Shown: piece after piece, positions 23,600 to 36,344 of the stretch
How the letters are laid out: each line of letters opens with the position of its first letter
Position numbering within the stretch: position 1 is the first letter of the stretch
Assembly (NCBI GenBank): GCA_016169945.1
Contig: JADLSH010000249.1
Coordinates: 1,984,001 to 2,048,000 of the forward strand
Direction of reading: 5' to 3'
Source: Trachythela sp. YZ-2020
Lineage: Eukaryota > Cnidaria > Anthozoa > Malacalcyonacea > Clavulariidae
DNA: 64,000 nt
Made by a program: the position numbers and the translations under genes
The notes under the pieces: model-generated
What the model saw: the letters and a program-made list of their open reading frames with translations, nothing else
Told to the model about the DNA's origin: nothing
The model's database searches: none

Positions 23600-24720
23600 G
23601 CAGACTTCAGAAAAGGTTTTGGCCTAGCTCACCATAATTTTATAATCGATGAGCTAAAGAGCCTTGGTGTCCATCCTACTATTATTCGGTGGATTAAAGA
23701 CTTTCTAACAGATCGAGAACAATGCGTGAGAATCGAATATTGTTGTTCTTCATGGAAAAAACTAATGGTGGTTTACCACAAGGGACAAAATTGGGACCAG
23801 TTTTGTTCGCAATCCTAGTTAATCGATTATTGAAGAATTGGCATGGTCGTATCGAATTGGTTGACGATACCACGGCATTTGAAATTATCCCTGGAGGTTC
23901 GCCAAGCATATTACCTATTGTCGTTGATGAAATTTCCAATTTTGCTTCAAGCAGAGGTATGGAACTTAATCCAAAGAAATGTAAAGAGATGATTATTTCC
24001 TTTCTGAAATATAATCATACTTGCTTTTCCCTGATCTTCATCTTCGGTGTACCTGTTGAATCGGTGTCTACTTTTAAATTACTCGGAGTTCTCCTGTCTA
24101 GCGATCTTACTTGGCGTGCACACGTTGATTATATGTTGAAGAAAGCAAATTCTCGTCTGTATTCCCTCCGAAAACTACGGAAAGCTGGACTAAGCCAGTC
24201 CGACCTAATCATTGTGTATTGCTCTTTTGTTCGATCGCGCCTAGAATACGCTTCTCCATCCTGGGCTGCCTTGTCAGTTACACCATCGAATGAGATTGAG
24301 TCATTACAGAGACGAGCACTTTTTGGTAAATCGTAAAGATGAATCATGTGAAGAAATTGAAACAAAAATCACCTAGTGGCAACCCGCTTGTGAATATCTT
24401 CAAACAAGTTCCTTATGAACCTGTCCACGAGTATATTCTTCGAACTGATAATCCTCCTAGGTCAATTATATATACAGAACGATTCAGGAACTTTATTACA
24501 ATTAAAGTACAATTTATAACTTTATTGCTCGATAATATATAATTATAATTTTAAGTTTTATTCATTTACTTTATACTATATAGATATACATATATATATA
24601 AATTGATATTTTACCTTAGGTTTCTAATTTAGTCCAAATCATGTAATTCAGTATTTTACTGCAATATGATTTCAATAAACCAACAATAAATAATAACAAT
24701 AACAATTCTATTTGGCCCTA
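23600..24720 (+). mobile_element. 5'-truncated LINE fragment
   Basis: The reverse transcriptase part reads G-L-P-Q-G-T-K-L-G-P, then a V-D-D-T-T catalytic box where Tyr is replaced by Val, L-N-P-K-K-C-K-E-M, and the C-terminal S-R-L-E-Y-A-S-P. A frameshift near 24330 separates a final piece (24339-24542). The 3' tail is 'aataaataataacaataac'. Related in style to the fragment at 30.1 kb. Confidence 0.75.
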
Positions 24721-24756
24721 AATTGTATAAGTTATAGCTACATACTTTGTACAAAC

Positions 24757-24918
24757 TGTTATGTTCCTTGTATATCTCAAGGATTGATAAGGATTCAAAT
24801 ACCAACACAACTGTAAAATTGCTATTAGTTTAATGGCTTCCTAAGAGAGAGAACCATACCTCATGAATAAATTAGATACTCGAGCCTGCGTGATCAGGTA
24901 TAACCGCTGATCATTACA
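24757..24918 (-). repeat. 3' LTR (162 bp)
   Basis: It starts TGTTATGTTCC and ends CATTACA on the plus strand, and matches 29186-29347 throughout. Confidence 0.9.
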
Positions 24919-25049
24919 ACTTCCTTATAAAACAAAAACAAAACAAAATGTCTCCTAGTCTGAAATGTTTCAATTAAATGTTCAACTAAGTGTCCTAAAC
25001 AAAACTTATGATCTAGTCCATTGCATAGTCATTAAATCTTGCGGGTCTT

Positions 25050-28000
25050 CTAATTATTCGTCCTCTTGAAGTTGTTCGTAGTCCTGGTGATCTCGACGTG
25101 ATATTGGAGGTGGTATCCGAGGTGGTATACCGAGGTGTTATTTTCAGTGGTAAGTGTTACCGTACCATCTAAAGGTGGTAACTGTGGGACTGACTGAAAA
25201 TCATCAAATGGTTCACTTGAACTGGATGGACTCTCATCAAATAGTTCACTTGAACTTGATGGACTTTCTCGAGATTTGATCAACATTCTTCTGTTTCTGC
25301 GGTATTCTCCTCCATCCTCAGTTTTGATCCTGAAAGATCTTGGGGTGTCAGCCTTGTCGATCACAATACCAGGTTTCCAAAGTCCTTTCATCCTGACTCT
25401 GATTCTATCTCCTTTCTTGATCTCAGGAAGAGACTTTGTATGTTGATCATAGTGGATTTTTTGTTTCTCTTGTTTGAGATGTAGCATCATCTTGACTTTG
25501 TTGTGGTCAATGATTCTCGGTTGAAGTTGTGCTGCTGTGGTGGGTATCGTTGTGTGAAGTCTTCTGTTCATCAGAAGTTGAGCAGGTGATGCAATACCAT
25601 CAATAGGGGTGTTTCTGTACTCCAGCAGACTAAGGTACGAATCTTTGCCATCCTTCTTTGCTTTGATCAAGAGATTTTTCACGGTTTGAACAGCTCTTTC
25701 CACTAGACCATTTGCTTGTGGATTTAGCGGACTGACAGTAGTGTGCTTGAATTCCCACTTATCGGCAAACTGTTTGAATTCACCAGAGGCATATTGGGGT
25801 CCATTGTCACTGATAACTTCTGATGGAATCCCATGTCTCGCAAAGATTGACTTTGTGTGGGTGATGATTGTCGCACTCTTGGTGTTCGGTAGCTTGGACA
25901 CTTCAAAGAATCTTGAGTAATAATCAACCATCAGTATATAATCCAAATTATCTAATGTAAACAAATCTGTGGCAACCATCTCCCATGGGTTGTCCGGTAC
26001 TCTGAATGGAATCATCGGTTCTTTCGCGTTTTCTCTTCTGTGTTCTTGACAGATAGAACACTTTGTTACCATATCGGTGATTTGAGAATTCATTCCTGGC
26101 CAATAGAGTACATCTCTGGCTCTTCTCTTGGATTTCTCTATTCCCATGTGGCCTTGGTGTATCTTCTCTAACATTTCTTTTCTCAGTGTTGATGGTACAA
26201 CTATGCGGTCGCTCTTGAAAATTATATCATCTATTACAGACAGTTCGTCTCTAATGTTCCAGTATTCTCGTATGCTTTCGTTCACTTGAGATCTTCTTTC
26301 TGGCCATCCTGACAGGATTGTTTCTTTTAGATCGTTCATTTGCTTGTCTTCGTTGGTCGCTTTCCTAATCGCCTCTAACTTGGACTCGGTAGCTGGAAGG
26401 TTAGAAGTGATTAGGTGTACTTGGAAGTTCATCTCTTTTTCCATGCTGTCGTCAGCTGTTTCTGGAAGTGGTGCTCTTGAAAGCATATCTGGAACCACCA
26501 GCTCTTTTCCAGGTTTGTAGATTATCGTGTAGTCGTATTTCTGCATTCTGAGAAGTAATCGCTGCAAACGTGGTGGCGCTGCTGACAGTGACTTCTTGAC
26601 GATACTTTCTAACGGCTTATGATCAGATTCGATGACCACTTTCTTGCCATACGTGTACTGGTTGAAACGCTCGATGCTGAATTGAACTGCCAAGAGTTCC
26701 TTTTCAATCTGGGCGTATCTTGATTCCGCATCTGTCAAGGATCTTGAAGTATATGCTACAGGACTTCCTCCCTGTAGCAAAACTCCACCAAGTCCAGTCG
26801 GAGATGCATCGCAGCTGATTGTGACAGGCTTGGTAACATCAAAAAACTTCAATACTGGACCTTCTTCTTTGGTCAACAGATTCTTGATTTCTTGAAATGC
26901 TTTGTCTTGTTCGAAAGACCATTGGAAATCGGTATCCTTTCTCAACAATGTTCTGATTGGTTGCGTCACTGTTGCAAGGTTTGGAATGAACTTGCCCAGG
27001 TAATTTACAGTTCCCAGAAGTCTTTCCACACCTTTCTTATCTGTTGGCGCTGGCATATCTTTGATGGCCTTCACTTTCTCCTCATCAGGTTTTATTCCTT
27101 CTTCTGTGAGCTTGTGGCCAACATACGTGACTTCAGTCACCTTGAATTCACACTTATTCTTGTTTAGTGTGAGATTGATTTCCTCACATCTTTGCAGAAC
27201 TGACTCTAGACGTTGATCATGCTCCGCTTCAGTTGCTCCATGAACCAATATATCATCGATGTCCGTCTCGACTCCTTCTAAGTCACCGAAATGCTGACTC
27301 ATTCTTTTCTGGAAAACTTCTTGAGCGGACTTGATCCCGAATGGAGTGCACACATAACAATATCTGCCAAATGGAGTGTTAAAAGTGGTTAGCAGCTGAC
27401 TTTCAACGTCCAAAGGAATTTGCCAGTAACCATGGTTGGCATCTATTTTAGAGAACTATTTAGCATTTGCCATGCGTGTCATGATGTTCTTAATGGTGGG
27501 TAGTTGATAGTGTTCACGCTTAATAGCTTTGTTGAGGTGTTGCGGATCTAGGCAAATACGAAGATTACCATTTGATTTCTCCACAACCACCATCGAACTG
27601 ACCCAGTCTGTTGGTTTTTCCACTTTGCGAATGACGTTTGCTCTTTCCATTTCATCTAGTTCTGCTCTGACTCTATCACGAAGAGCAGCTGGTATCGTCC
27701 TTGGAGCGTTAACCACTGGTGTTACACTTGGATCTACCTCAATGTGATAGGGTTTTTCCAAGCGACCTAACCCTGTAAATACATTGGCGTATCTCTTTGT
27801 TGTTTCCTCTTTCCAATCTTGTGATGACTTGGGCTTTAGAGGAGTTTCCACAGTGTTCATCACCACTTTGATTAAGCCAAGTTCTTGAGATGATTTCAAT
27901 CCCAGTAATCCTAGTTGGTTAGTATCGACAACGTGAAATGTCATTTTCTTCTTGAATTTGTCTTTCGATTGTACCGCTAACTGAATTGTTCCCAATACAG

Positions 28001-29036
28001 CTAAGTCGTCCCCAGAATAACTGACTAATTTGCTGCTGCAGGTGTTCAATTTTGGTTTTGATCCCATTATCTTGCCTAGCTGTTGTGCTGGTAGTATGTT
28101 GACTTGGGATCCTGTGTCAACTTTGAGTCGTGTGGCTTTTCCATTTATGGTGGTCCTCACAAACCATTCATCATTCTGGACCTCAGTTGTAACCGCTCCT
28201 ACGAAGAGTGTTTCTTCTTGGTCTGAGTTTTCTTGATGTTCCAAATGATGGATTTTCTTCTTTGATCTACACATACTTTTGAAGTGATTTGGCTTTTGGC
28301 AATTATGACAAGTTTTTCCATATGCTGGACACTCCTTTTTGCCATGCTTTGCTCCACAATTTCTGCAGTCGAATACGATAGTCTGATTAGGCTTTTCTAG
28401 TCGACTTGGTTTTTTCCATTGCTCTTGGTTATGGGTTTTCTTTTGGTTTCTCTTGCCATTGTTGATTCCATGGACCATTGATTCATTTTGCATATCTTTT
28501 AAATGCCTATCCGTGGTTTCCGCAGCTCTCACTAGTTCCCATGCCTTTTCAAGAGTTAAGTTTGGTTCTCTGAGAAGTCTTTCTCTTGTCCTTTGTTTGT
28601 TAACTCCCAGCACAATTCGGTCCTTTATGAGAGAGTTTTTTAGAGCTCCAAACTCACACGTTTCACAAAGTTTCTTTAATGTAGTCACATATTGGTCTAT
28701 TGTTTCATTGTTCTCTTGAGCTCTTGTGAAGAAACCATATCTTTCATAGGTAACATTCTTCTTCGGTTCGCAATATTCATCGAATTTCTCGATTACTTTG
28801 TCGATCTTCTTATCGTCGCCATCCTCTTCCCAGATAAGGGTATCATACACGTCTAAAGCTTCGTTTCCCACGACCGTAAGAAATGTAGCTACTCGGGTTG
28901 CTGTATTTTTCTCGTTTATTCCCGTCGCAATTTCGTAATTCAGATATTTCTGTTTAAATTTCTTCCAATTGACCGATATATTCCCACTGTTTAACTCTAG
29001 TGGTTTTGGCGGCGGCAAACCTTGATTCATTGCCAT
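25050..29036 (-). pseudogene. gag-pol polyprotein with single TAG stop
   Basis: The start is the ATG at 29036. Gag occupies about residues 1-200, followed by a CCHC-type zinc knuckle pair (about 224-256) and an aspartic protease D-T-G-S (about 307). Reverse transcriptase starts near 440. A TAG at 27456-27458 falls in the first conserved block of the RT, just before F-S-K. The frame then continues unbroken to 25050 through a D-I-D-D catalytic box, RNase H (D-A-S-P-T-G-L-G-G), the integrase H-H-C-C finger, and integrase D, D and E residues (in T-D-L-F, S-D-N-G-P and V-E-R-A). The Ser-rich end lacks a chromodomain. It encodes all enzymes for replication through an RNA intermediate, but this copy is disabled by the stop unless it is read through. 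Confidence 0.9.
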
Positions 29037-29167
29037 TGTAGGTTGTGTCTGTACTGTATTTTCTTCGACTGGATTTGACTTTTAACTTCGATGTCCAATC
29101 TTTTCGCAACTTCTCACTTGTTTTGCTAACAAGTTTGCTTAGTGCGAAGTTGAATATACAGGCCTAC

Positions 29168-29185
29168 CTTTTACACCTGACACCA
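29168..29185 (-). promoter_or_regulatory. Primer-binding site of the LTR element
   Basis: On the minus strand TGGTGTCAGGTGTAAAAG lies directly after the 5' LTR. The TGG start matches the CCA end of a tRNA primer; the tRNA species was not assigned. Confidence 0.7.
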
Positions 29186-29347
29186 TGTTATGTTCCTTGT
29201 ATATCTCAAGGATTGATAAGGATTCAAATACCAACACAACTGTAAAATTGCTATTAGTTTAATGGCTTCCTAAGAGAGAGAACCATACCTCATGAATAAA
29301 TTAGATACTCGAGCCTGCGTGATCAGGTATAACCGCTGATCATTACA
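29186..29347 (-). repeat. 5' LTR (162 bp)
   Basis: It matches the LTR at 24757-24918. High similarity suggests a recent insertion. It should carry the promoter of the element. Confidence 0.9.
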
Positions 29348-29601
29348 AACAACATATAAATATAAATTCTACTTGCAGAGACTATTTCCATAACATAACA
29401 AAGATTTTATTTAACTTTATGATGCCATTGCTGAAACATGTTAGGTTCACAATCTTCTCAATAGTCTATAATATACAATCAGGTATGTAAGAAAATTGTA
29501 AATGCATGGATGTTGTCAGAATACGAGGTGTCGCTAATACACCCTCACACAGTTTCAAAAGCCTTTTTAAACACATTGATACACGATACTGGGGCCGGTT
29601 G

Positions 29602-30027
29602 CAGGGGCGTCGTGGGTCCCATGTTTTAGGGGACGCCAAGCGCAGCATTTTCCCGACAAACACAATTTTTTGGCAATGGGGGGGGTTAGCCGTAAAGGCG
29701 CAAAGCCCGGCAATCCACGCTAATGTTATATGTGTGGAATCGTATAAAGCCTATAACTCTTAAATATTGACTATTCTATAAACTTATATTGGGAAAACGT
29801 AAACTGAGTCCGATTTCCGATATTTCATCTATATATTTTTTATTCAAACATGTTTCGCATTGTCAAACAACGAAGAGAAGTAAAATTCCCGCTCGTATAT
29901 GCAGGTATGCTTGACCACGAAGATTCCGACAACATAACAAATTTCCAATTTTCCGACGGGTCTCAACGATAGGGGGAGCCATGGCCCCCTGGCCCCCCGT
30001 GCCCCCCCCCCGGCCACAGCGCCACTG
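29602..30027. mobile_element. hAT-like MITE inserted in the left TIR
   Basis: It begins CAGGGGCG and ends CGCCACTG. It is flanked by gccggttg (29594-29601) and cccggttg (30028-30035), an 8-bp target duplication with one mismatch. It splits the outer element's left end. Confidence 0.75.
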
Positions 30028-30089
30028 CCCGGTTGTTCAAAGCTCGATTAGCGCTAACCCTGGGTTAAATTTTAACCTTCAGTTTTGGG

Positions 30090-31077
30090 TTATGTTTCTT
30101 AGTTATGGTCAACGATTTGAAAACTTCAAATAATAAAAATAAACATTGGAAATACGTCGATGACATGACTCTTTCTGAAGTGATTTTTATTAACACCCAT
30201 TCTGCTATTCAAGAGGACTTAGACTACATCTCCTGTTGGTCAAATGAGAATTTTATGAAGTTAAATCCTAAGAAGAGTAAAGAATTAAGAATTAATTTTA
30301 CTCGTGATCCAATGCCCTTTCCTCCCGTTGTTATCGACGGAAAAGAAATAGAGATAGTCACCAACCATAAAGTTTTAGGCGCCTACATTTAAAATGATCT
30401 AAAATGGGATACACAGGTCGATACGTTTGTTAAGAAAGCCTCAAAACGCCTGTACATTATTCGTGTTTTAAAAAGAAATGGAATGCCGTCGGAAGATTTA
30501 GTATCTATTTATATTGCGTTGGTGGGTTCAATTTTGGAATATGGATGTATCGTATGGCATACAAGTCTTCCTAACTTTCTGTCTGAAAAAATTGAGAGAG
30601 TGCAAAAACGGTGTTTCAGGATTATTTATCCTGATTTACATTACCATGAAGCTTTGCGAATAACCAAATGTGGAAAACTAAATGAAAATCGTCAGAAACT
30701 GTGTATGAAATTTTTTAATGACGCAAAAACTAACCCTAAGTTCATTGACATTGTTCCTCCATCACGCTTTAATGATACGGGCACATGTCTCCGAAATAAA
30801 GATGACTTGACTTTATTTAAATGCAATACAGAACGCTTTAAGAACAGTTTTTTTCCGGCTATGACTAAAATAAATAATCAATTTTAATCTAATCCTTTTA
30901 TATATTTATTCTTGTCGTAGTTTTAGTTCAAGAGTAGTACAAACATAAATAATATGTAGGATTGGTGTCAAGTTTTACATTTATATCATGTAATTTTTTA
31001 AATTCTTACCTTAGCTGTAAAAATGGAGTAATTCACCTTTTGGTGCGATCCCATTATTTTAATAATAATAATAATAA
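30090..31077 (+). mobile_element. 5'-truncated LINE with (AAT)n tail
   Basis: Two frames (30105-30392 and 30483-30887), separated by a TAA at 30390-30392, encode the end of a reverse transcriptase. Visible motifs are Y-V-D-D, L-N-P-K-K-S-K-E-L, the L-E-Y-G-C-I-V-W-H motif and V-Q-K-R-C-F-R-I-I. The 3' end reads 'ttcaccttttggtgcgatccc' followed by an 'aataataataat' tail, as in the fragment at 15.6 kb. Confidence 0.8.
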
Positions 31078-31497
31078 TGTCTTTCTGCATGGCCGTTGAA
31101 TCATTTCAAAACTTTCGAAATTAAAACTTCTATTGATCCACAAAAGATTTCTGGGAAAACATATTCAAATTTATAAACAAGCTGTTTGGAAGTTTGATTT
31201 GAAGATTTTCGTTAACCCAGGGTTAGGCTAACCGGCTTTTGAACAACCGGCCCCAGGAGTATAACCCATGTATCTAGTCTTTGAATAGAATGCACTAAGT
31301 ATATAACACAGCATATATGATCCATACATTAGTCATTAATATTGTTTTGTTGGAGAACGTCCAATAGATGGAATGATAGGATTAGTTTTATATATATTGT
31401 GTGCCATTAATAAGATCCCTCCATATGACATATGGTTGCTGCTGATGTTAACTTTTTCTCTTGCAAATATACAGTACTGCCTAGAAGTAACTTAACA

Positions 31498-31635
31498 CTG
31501 CGGTTCGGCTGCGGTTCGTGCGGTTAGCGGGTGAGGTTCGTGCGGTTAGCGTGTGTGCAGTGCGGTTGGGGCGGCACGGTTTACGTGCGGTTTGCGCGTG
31601 CGTGTGTGCGGTTTGCGGTTCGTGCGGTAATCCCA
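31498..31635. repeat. GC-rich 'gtgcggtt' minisatellite
   Basis: Irregular copies of gtgcggtt(a/t)gcg fill about 135 bases in a strongly AT-rich surrounding. Two overlapping Cys/Val/Arg-rich ORFs across it are artefacts of the repeat. Confidence 0.75.
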
Positions 31636-32879
31636 CCACAACACAAAACACACAGCGTCGGTTTCCGACGGGACGGACAACGGTGGCAAACGCAACTTGT
31701 TCCTATATGGATTAATTTGTTTACTAAATTACCACTTTCTAATATACTGTATAACATACACCACTATAACTAATTGATATGATGAATATATTATGAATGA
31801 TAAGAGAGGCAGGGTGCAAGGTGTTATAAGCAAAAACTCAGATCAACAAACGTGTCACCAATACAAAGCCTACGGCACCATCTACACAAGCATACTACAC
31901 ACACCAATTATCAATTCATTTTAATCTGCTCATTCAATCGCTTCTACCTAATTAAATTCTACTTTGCCATATGATACATAAAATGGTTGATAAATGACAC
32001 GCTTTGTACACGCTGTCGATATATTTGCTACGAGAGCTTGTTATGAAGTCAACAACTTGTCAACAAGTGTGAAGAATTTTGTATAGATAAACCTAGTAAT
32101 TTTTAATTTAGTAGAAATCAGTTTAATAGCCTGCAGCAAATTTTAATTTAATAGCATGCAGCAAAAACAAATATATTTTTATTATTATTAACATTTTTAA
32201 TTATTATTGTGCAAAAGCTTTTTTGCGCTTGCTTTTGCTTGTTCTAGGTTTTCCATGTAGTTTGTAGTTACGTGTATATGTAATGAAAAGCTGGGTTGTA
32301 AATATACTAACTAAAATAAGGTTAAACATAAGATAATAGAGAATGCGATGATGCGATCGCTCAATCTTGCATCTTTTTTTGAAAACACAAGTACAACAAA
32401 CTTGAAAATAAAACATCACTTTCTAACATCAGAGAAGTAGTTAAAAATCAAACGTAACTTTAGTTGTAAACAAGTAAAAATTTTTAATTAATTTAAGTTA
32501 AGGTTTAAAGATAGTTAAATGAGCTAATAGCTGAGAATATCTAACCACATATATGTTATGTGATAGTAGTCAATATACATACTTCGTATACGTACAAAGC
32601 GTATCAAATCCATCAATAATCTTTATCAAATCCATCAAAAGCCTGTGATTTACTTCGGTCTCAATAATTCTTTAGGTCTTCTTCATATTCTCTTTACTTT
32701 GTATATATAGCTCTTGTTTGCTGTTAGCATTTGAAATTGAAAAAAAATACAATCCCGTTGATAACACACCGTTCACAAATATGCAACTGTTTTACTAATT
32801 CGTGCTACTCGTTTACAATGTCCGGAAATACCAGAATCGGAAATACCAGAATACTCATTAGCGCCGGAATACATGCGCA

Positions 32880-33002
32880 ACGCCGGTGAATATATAAAGC
32901 ACCAATAAAGCAGCTTCACTGATAGATCTATCAGAGATTTTTTTGATTCATGATTCTTCTCAAGATGAGATTTTCAACGAGTAACCCCTAGTGGGAAAAG
33001 GT
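32880..33002 (+). promoter_or_regulatory. Possible TATA promoter and leader exon
   Basis: A 'tatataaag' box near 32891 is followed about 100 bases later by 'gggaaaag|gtatgt', a good splice donor. No coding exon could be joined to it, so this is only a suggestion. Confidence 0.2.
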
Positions 33003-34769
33003 ATGTTATTGTATATGTTATTGTGTTATTGTGAATAGTATCTTGAAAATCTAAAGTAAAAAAAAAATCTAATATATTATATATTTGATATATATTATAT
33101 GATACATTACTGAATACAGTATATAGCACATATATACATATAGACAATACATATGGTGATACACACTACACAATTATATATATCTCTTACATTACAAGTG
33201 CTGTTGAATAATAACAATTCTAGCATTTGTTAGCAGAGTTTATTAGCAGCTTGTATAGTTGCTTGAACTACTATTTACATTATTTGCAATACTATTTACC
33301 ATTATACAGCATTTTCACTCACAGGCTTCATAGCATATAGGTACACTTTCAAATTTTAAATCCTAAAAAATCATTCAAATTCAAATGTTCAATTTTCAAC
33401 CTATTGTTTTCAATGTCTAAAGGGGTTTATAAGTGTACACGGGCAAAGACGAATAACTAAGATTAAGCGTTTGAAAGTTTTTGTTTAGCGTTTTGAATTT
33501 GTTTGAGTTTGTTTGAGATGTAAACTCTGTTGAATTTGACTTAAATTATTTATGTCAAATGTTAATCATTTTATTACAATAACTATTCTAATAATCTAAA
33601 CTATCATCAATAGTTTTTATAATCTTGCAAGTGTTTAATGTTCGTTTTATAAATCTAAAATATAATTAAATTAGTGTTTGTTAAGGCAATGCGAAATTTC
33701 ATCACAAAGAATAACAATAAAAGTAAATTTTGCAGTGATGCTTCGTTGAAATTGTTTATACGCTTGACGCTTCTACAACGTTGTAAACAATCTCGTCTAT
33801 TTACTCTATAGTCTATTTACAAAATTAATAATCTATATAAATATATTGAATATATATGCCAATATGGTAAGAATTATTGTCAGCTTATATTGCATTGCTG
33901 CAAATATTCTTAGAAAGCTGCAGCTCAACATTCACTTTCTTACAGTACTATGTGACAAACAACAATAGTACATCTATTGATTATTCGTTTTTTTTTATAA
34001 ATATAAGCGCTGAAAATTGATATAAGAATGTGATAGTAATTTACTAGAATGATGTATTACATACATTACATACATTATTAAGAGAAAGATATCAGAAGTA
34101 TATGAGTATACATTAGGCCCATATCTCTTTTGATCTGATTAATATATCTCAGTATATGATATATGGAAACATAGCACTTGTGCAACTTATCCATCACTTG
34201 TCATACGAACAAACAATTCATCTGTCTCACTCAATAAACATACAACAGTCAAGTCTTCTGCTCACAAAACAATTATAATGCTATATATAACAGTTTATGC
34301 AATATTTGTCAGAATTATTGTATCAAGAAACAGCTTGCCAAAGCTTGTTGACTTACAAAGCACACGACAAAGCCGCACAATTTTTGAACAGCTCTATCAT
34401 GGGAATTAGACAGCATCTGAGAAAAAATTGACCCAAGCATATGAATTTTTATATTAGAATTTTTTAACTTTTTTGTGTTTATTTGCTTACATTTTTGTGT
34501 TTGGTAAAAACAATTTCTAATTAGCTATGGTAAATGTGCAATAATTCTTAGAATTATTGCTTTTGGTTTCGGCAAATAATACACTATTAAGCTTTACAAA
34601 CAATTAACACCACTAAAATTTTAAGCTGGCTACAACTGGCATGAAATTGTGTAAAAAATTTAGAAACACCATGCTAAATTATAACGTTGTAAAATATAAT
34701 TTCTGAAGATTTAATTCTGTAACCGAATATGCGTCCGACTCTGGCAACCGTATTGTTTTCTTGTGTTTC

Positions 34770-34925
34770 CGAAGCGGCACCTGCGTAGCAGCACGCCCAC
34801 ACGCGCGCTGGCAGCCCGCGCAGCGCGGAGCGGCGCCTGGCATCGGCGTTCTCCCGCGCGGGCCACCCGCGGCCCGCCCGCGGTCGCGTGCCGGTGCTGC
34901 GTGCGGCCCAAGCCCGCGGTTAATA
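34770..34925. other. Isolated GC-rich island
   Basis: About 150 bases rich in cgcg and gcccgcgg stand out in AT-rich DNA. ORFs on both strands cross it and are compositional. It might be an element end, a CpG island or foreign sequence. Confidence 0.4.
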
Positions 34926-34979
34926 CCATAAGGTTAAGTTGTGGCCTCAGGCAGGTGTGCATATACCAGTAGTTTTAGC

Positions 34980-35569
34980 CAGTTGCAAATGATGAGGTTT
35001 TTGTTGTTGTTGTTGTGTCAGAGTGTTAATTAAACAGTTTACTGAGGATTGTTGGTGTCATGATTAAACAAAATATCATAAAGACAATCCTTAAGGCACG
35101 CAGTATATGACAAACATAACTCACAAAATATATAACAATAAAATATCTAAAAAACAAATATGGCTCAAACAACATACTTCTATCTGTTCGCTAAAATTCC
35201 AAAACAGGATAAACTGTTTAAATCAGAACCGAATGGCTACTAAATAGTGTCTTAGATAGGTCATTCTTCAGGATAAAATCCTCAATCGCAATAGAAGCAT
35301 AAACAAAAAAACTTCTTTTCAAGCAAAATCAAGATTAAAAAAGCAAATAAGATTCATTATCAAAGCAGGATAAAAACGAGGTTAAAACAACTTTCGATTA
35401 ACATATAAGCTCGTTACGTCGGCTAATAAGTTAACACTAAATTACACATTATTACATTACATTACATTACATTACATTACACTACACATTATTACATTAC
35501 ATTAACTTATGCATTAGGAGACACATTACATTACATTACATTACAATTAAGTACAACTTTTTATATCTT
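34980..35569. repeat. Non-coding DNA with (ATTAC)n microsatellite
   Basis: Runs of 'attacattac' lie at about 35448-35510 and 35521-35545. The rest, including a small 'gttgttgttgtt' run near 35003, shows nothing else. Confidence 0.7.
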
Positions 35570-36226
35570 AAAGGACAAGGTTATTTACATAGTTTGAATT
35601 TTCTTAATTGTGTTGTCTAATTAATTAGTGTTTACAATGTATTGTGTATATATGGGTTCATTGTATTTATATATAAATCAATCTTTAATTTTAGTATATG
35701 GAGTATTTTATCAAGGTTTGCGAGATTTTTTTTATAATTGTTTTTATGATTAATTAGTAAGATCTTGATTGGGCTTTTTTTCGAGATTTTGCAAGGTTTG
35801 GAAGATTTTCTACAGTTTTTTCGAGATCTTATCTTTGTGAAGGTTTTTCTTGGATTTTGCCAAAGTTAAGATCGGCTAAGTTATTGCAAGATCTGCTGGT
35901 ATCTGCAAAGCAAAGCCAAGCTTGCAAAGGAGAAGATTTGTCATATTTTTAAAGTTTTGTAAAAAAAAGAAAATAGATTAAGATAAATTATCAAGATTGC
36001 ACTAAAGCAAAATTTTGCGTGAATTCCATGGTAGATTTTCCCAGACTTTGCATTTTCTTGCAGAGATGCAGGCAAGATTCAAGATAGGAATGATTGTCAA
36101 AAGATCCATGAAAAACATCTTGGGGGTTAGTGTCTTGGAAGGTGAGGGTTAGGACTGAGTTGTATTAGGATCTTTTAGGATTGGGGTTAGATAGGATTTA
36201 AGAGGATTGTATTGGATAGGATTAGT
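35570..36226. repeat. Second copy of the 'gccaaga' dispersed repeat
   Basis: It shares leader, degenerate 'tttgccaaagttaagatcggc' units and a TTAGGG-like tract (36123-36226) with 22640-23570. Confidence 0.55.
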
Positions 36227-36344
36227 ACTTATTATGAAAGTTAAATTAGTAAGATTTAGGAATTGGGGTTGACTATATGAAAAATTGTGGTTAGGAAGGC
36301 AAAAATTCGGACTGTGTTGGGAAGGGCCCTCATAAATTAAAAAG

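Larger units (their letters stand above)
24757..29347 (-). mobile_element. Ty3/gypsy LTR retrotransposon, one in-frame stop
   Basis: Two nearly identical LTRs flank a single gag-pol frame on the minus strand. The primer-binding site starts TGGTGTCAGG next to the right-hand (5') LTR, and a short purine run (AAGGAAG) precedes the 3' LTR. Domain order is Gag, zinc knuckle, protease, reverse transcriptase, RNase H, integrase; no envelope gene is present. The only visible break is one TAG codon. A clean 5-bp target duplication is not certain: 'caaac' lies directly left of the element and overlaps its right end. Confidence 0.93.
29591..31254. mobile_element. TIR element with nested hAT MITE and LINE
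   Basis: The ends are inverted repeats: GGGGCCGGTTG at 29591 continues, after an insertion, with TTCAAAGCTCG at 30036. The right end reads TTTTGAACAACCGGCCCC (31237-31254). A further inverted pair 'aaccctgggttaa' lies inside each end. The class is not identified, and no clear target duplication was found. Confidence 0.65.
31255..34760. other. AT-rich region with no recognised gene
   Basis: Apart from a GC-rich minisatellite at 31498-31635 and a promoter-like site near 32885-33000, I see no coding exon, LTR or TIR here. ORF 32204-32419 has no recognisable product. Confidence 0.4.

Noticed and set aside
26892..28719. Plus-strand ORFs inside the gypsy element
   Set aside because: They are antisense shadows of gag-pol.
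24752..29352. Clean 5-bp target duplication 'caaac' for the LTR element
   Set aside because: The right-hand match overlaps the TG...CA-defined LTR end, so it may be chance.
31518..31773. Two overlapping Cys/Val/Arg-rich ORFs
   Set aside because: They translate the 'gtgcggtt' minisatellite in two frames.
34711..34972. Arg/Ala-rich ORFs on both strands
   Set aside because: Both arise from the same GC-rich island; composition explains the missing stops and no motif is present.
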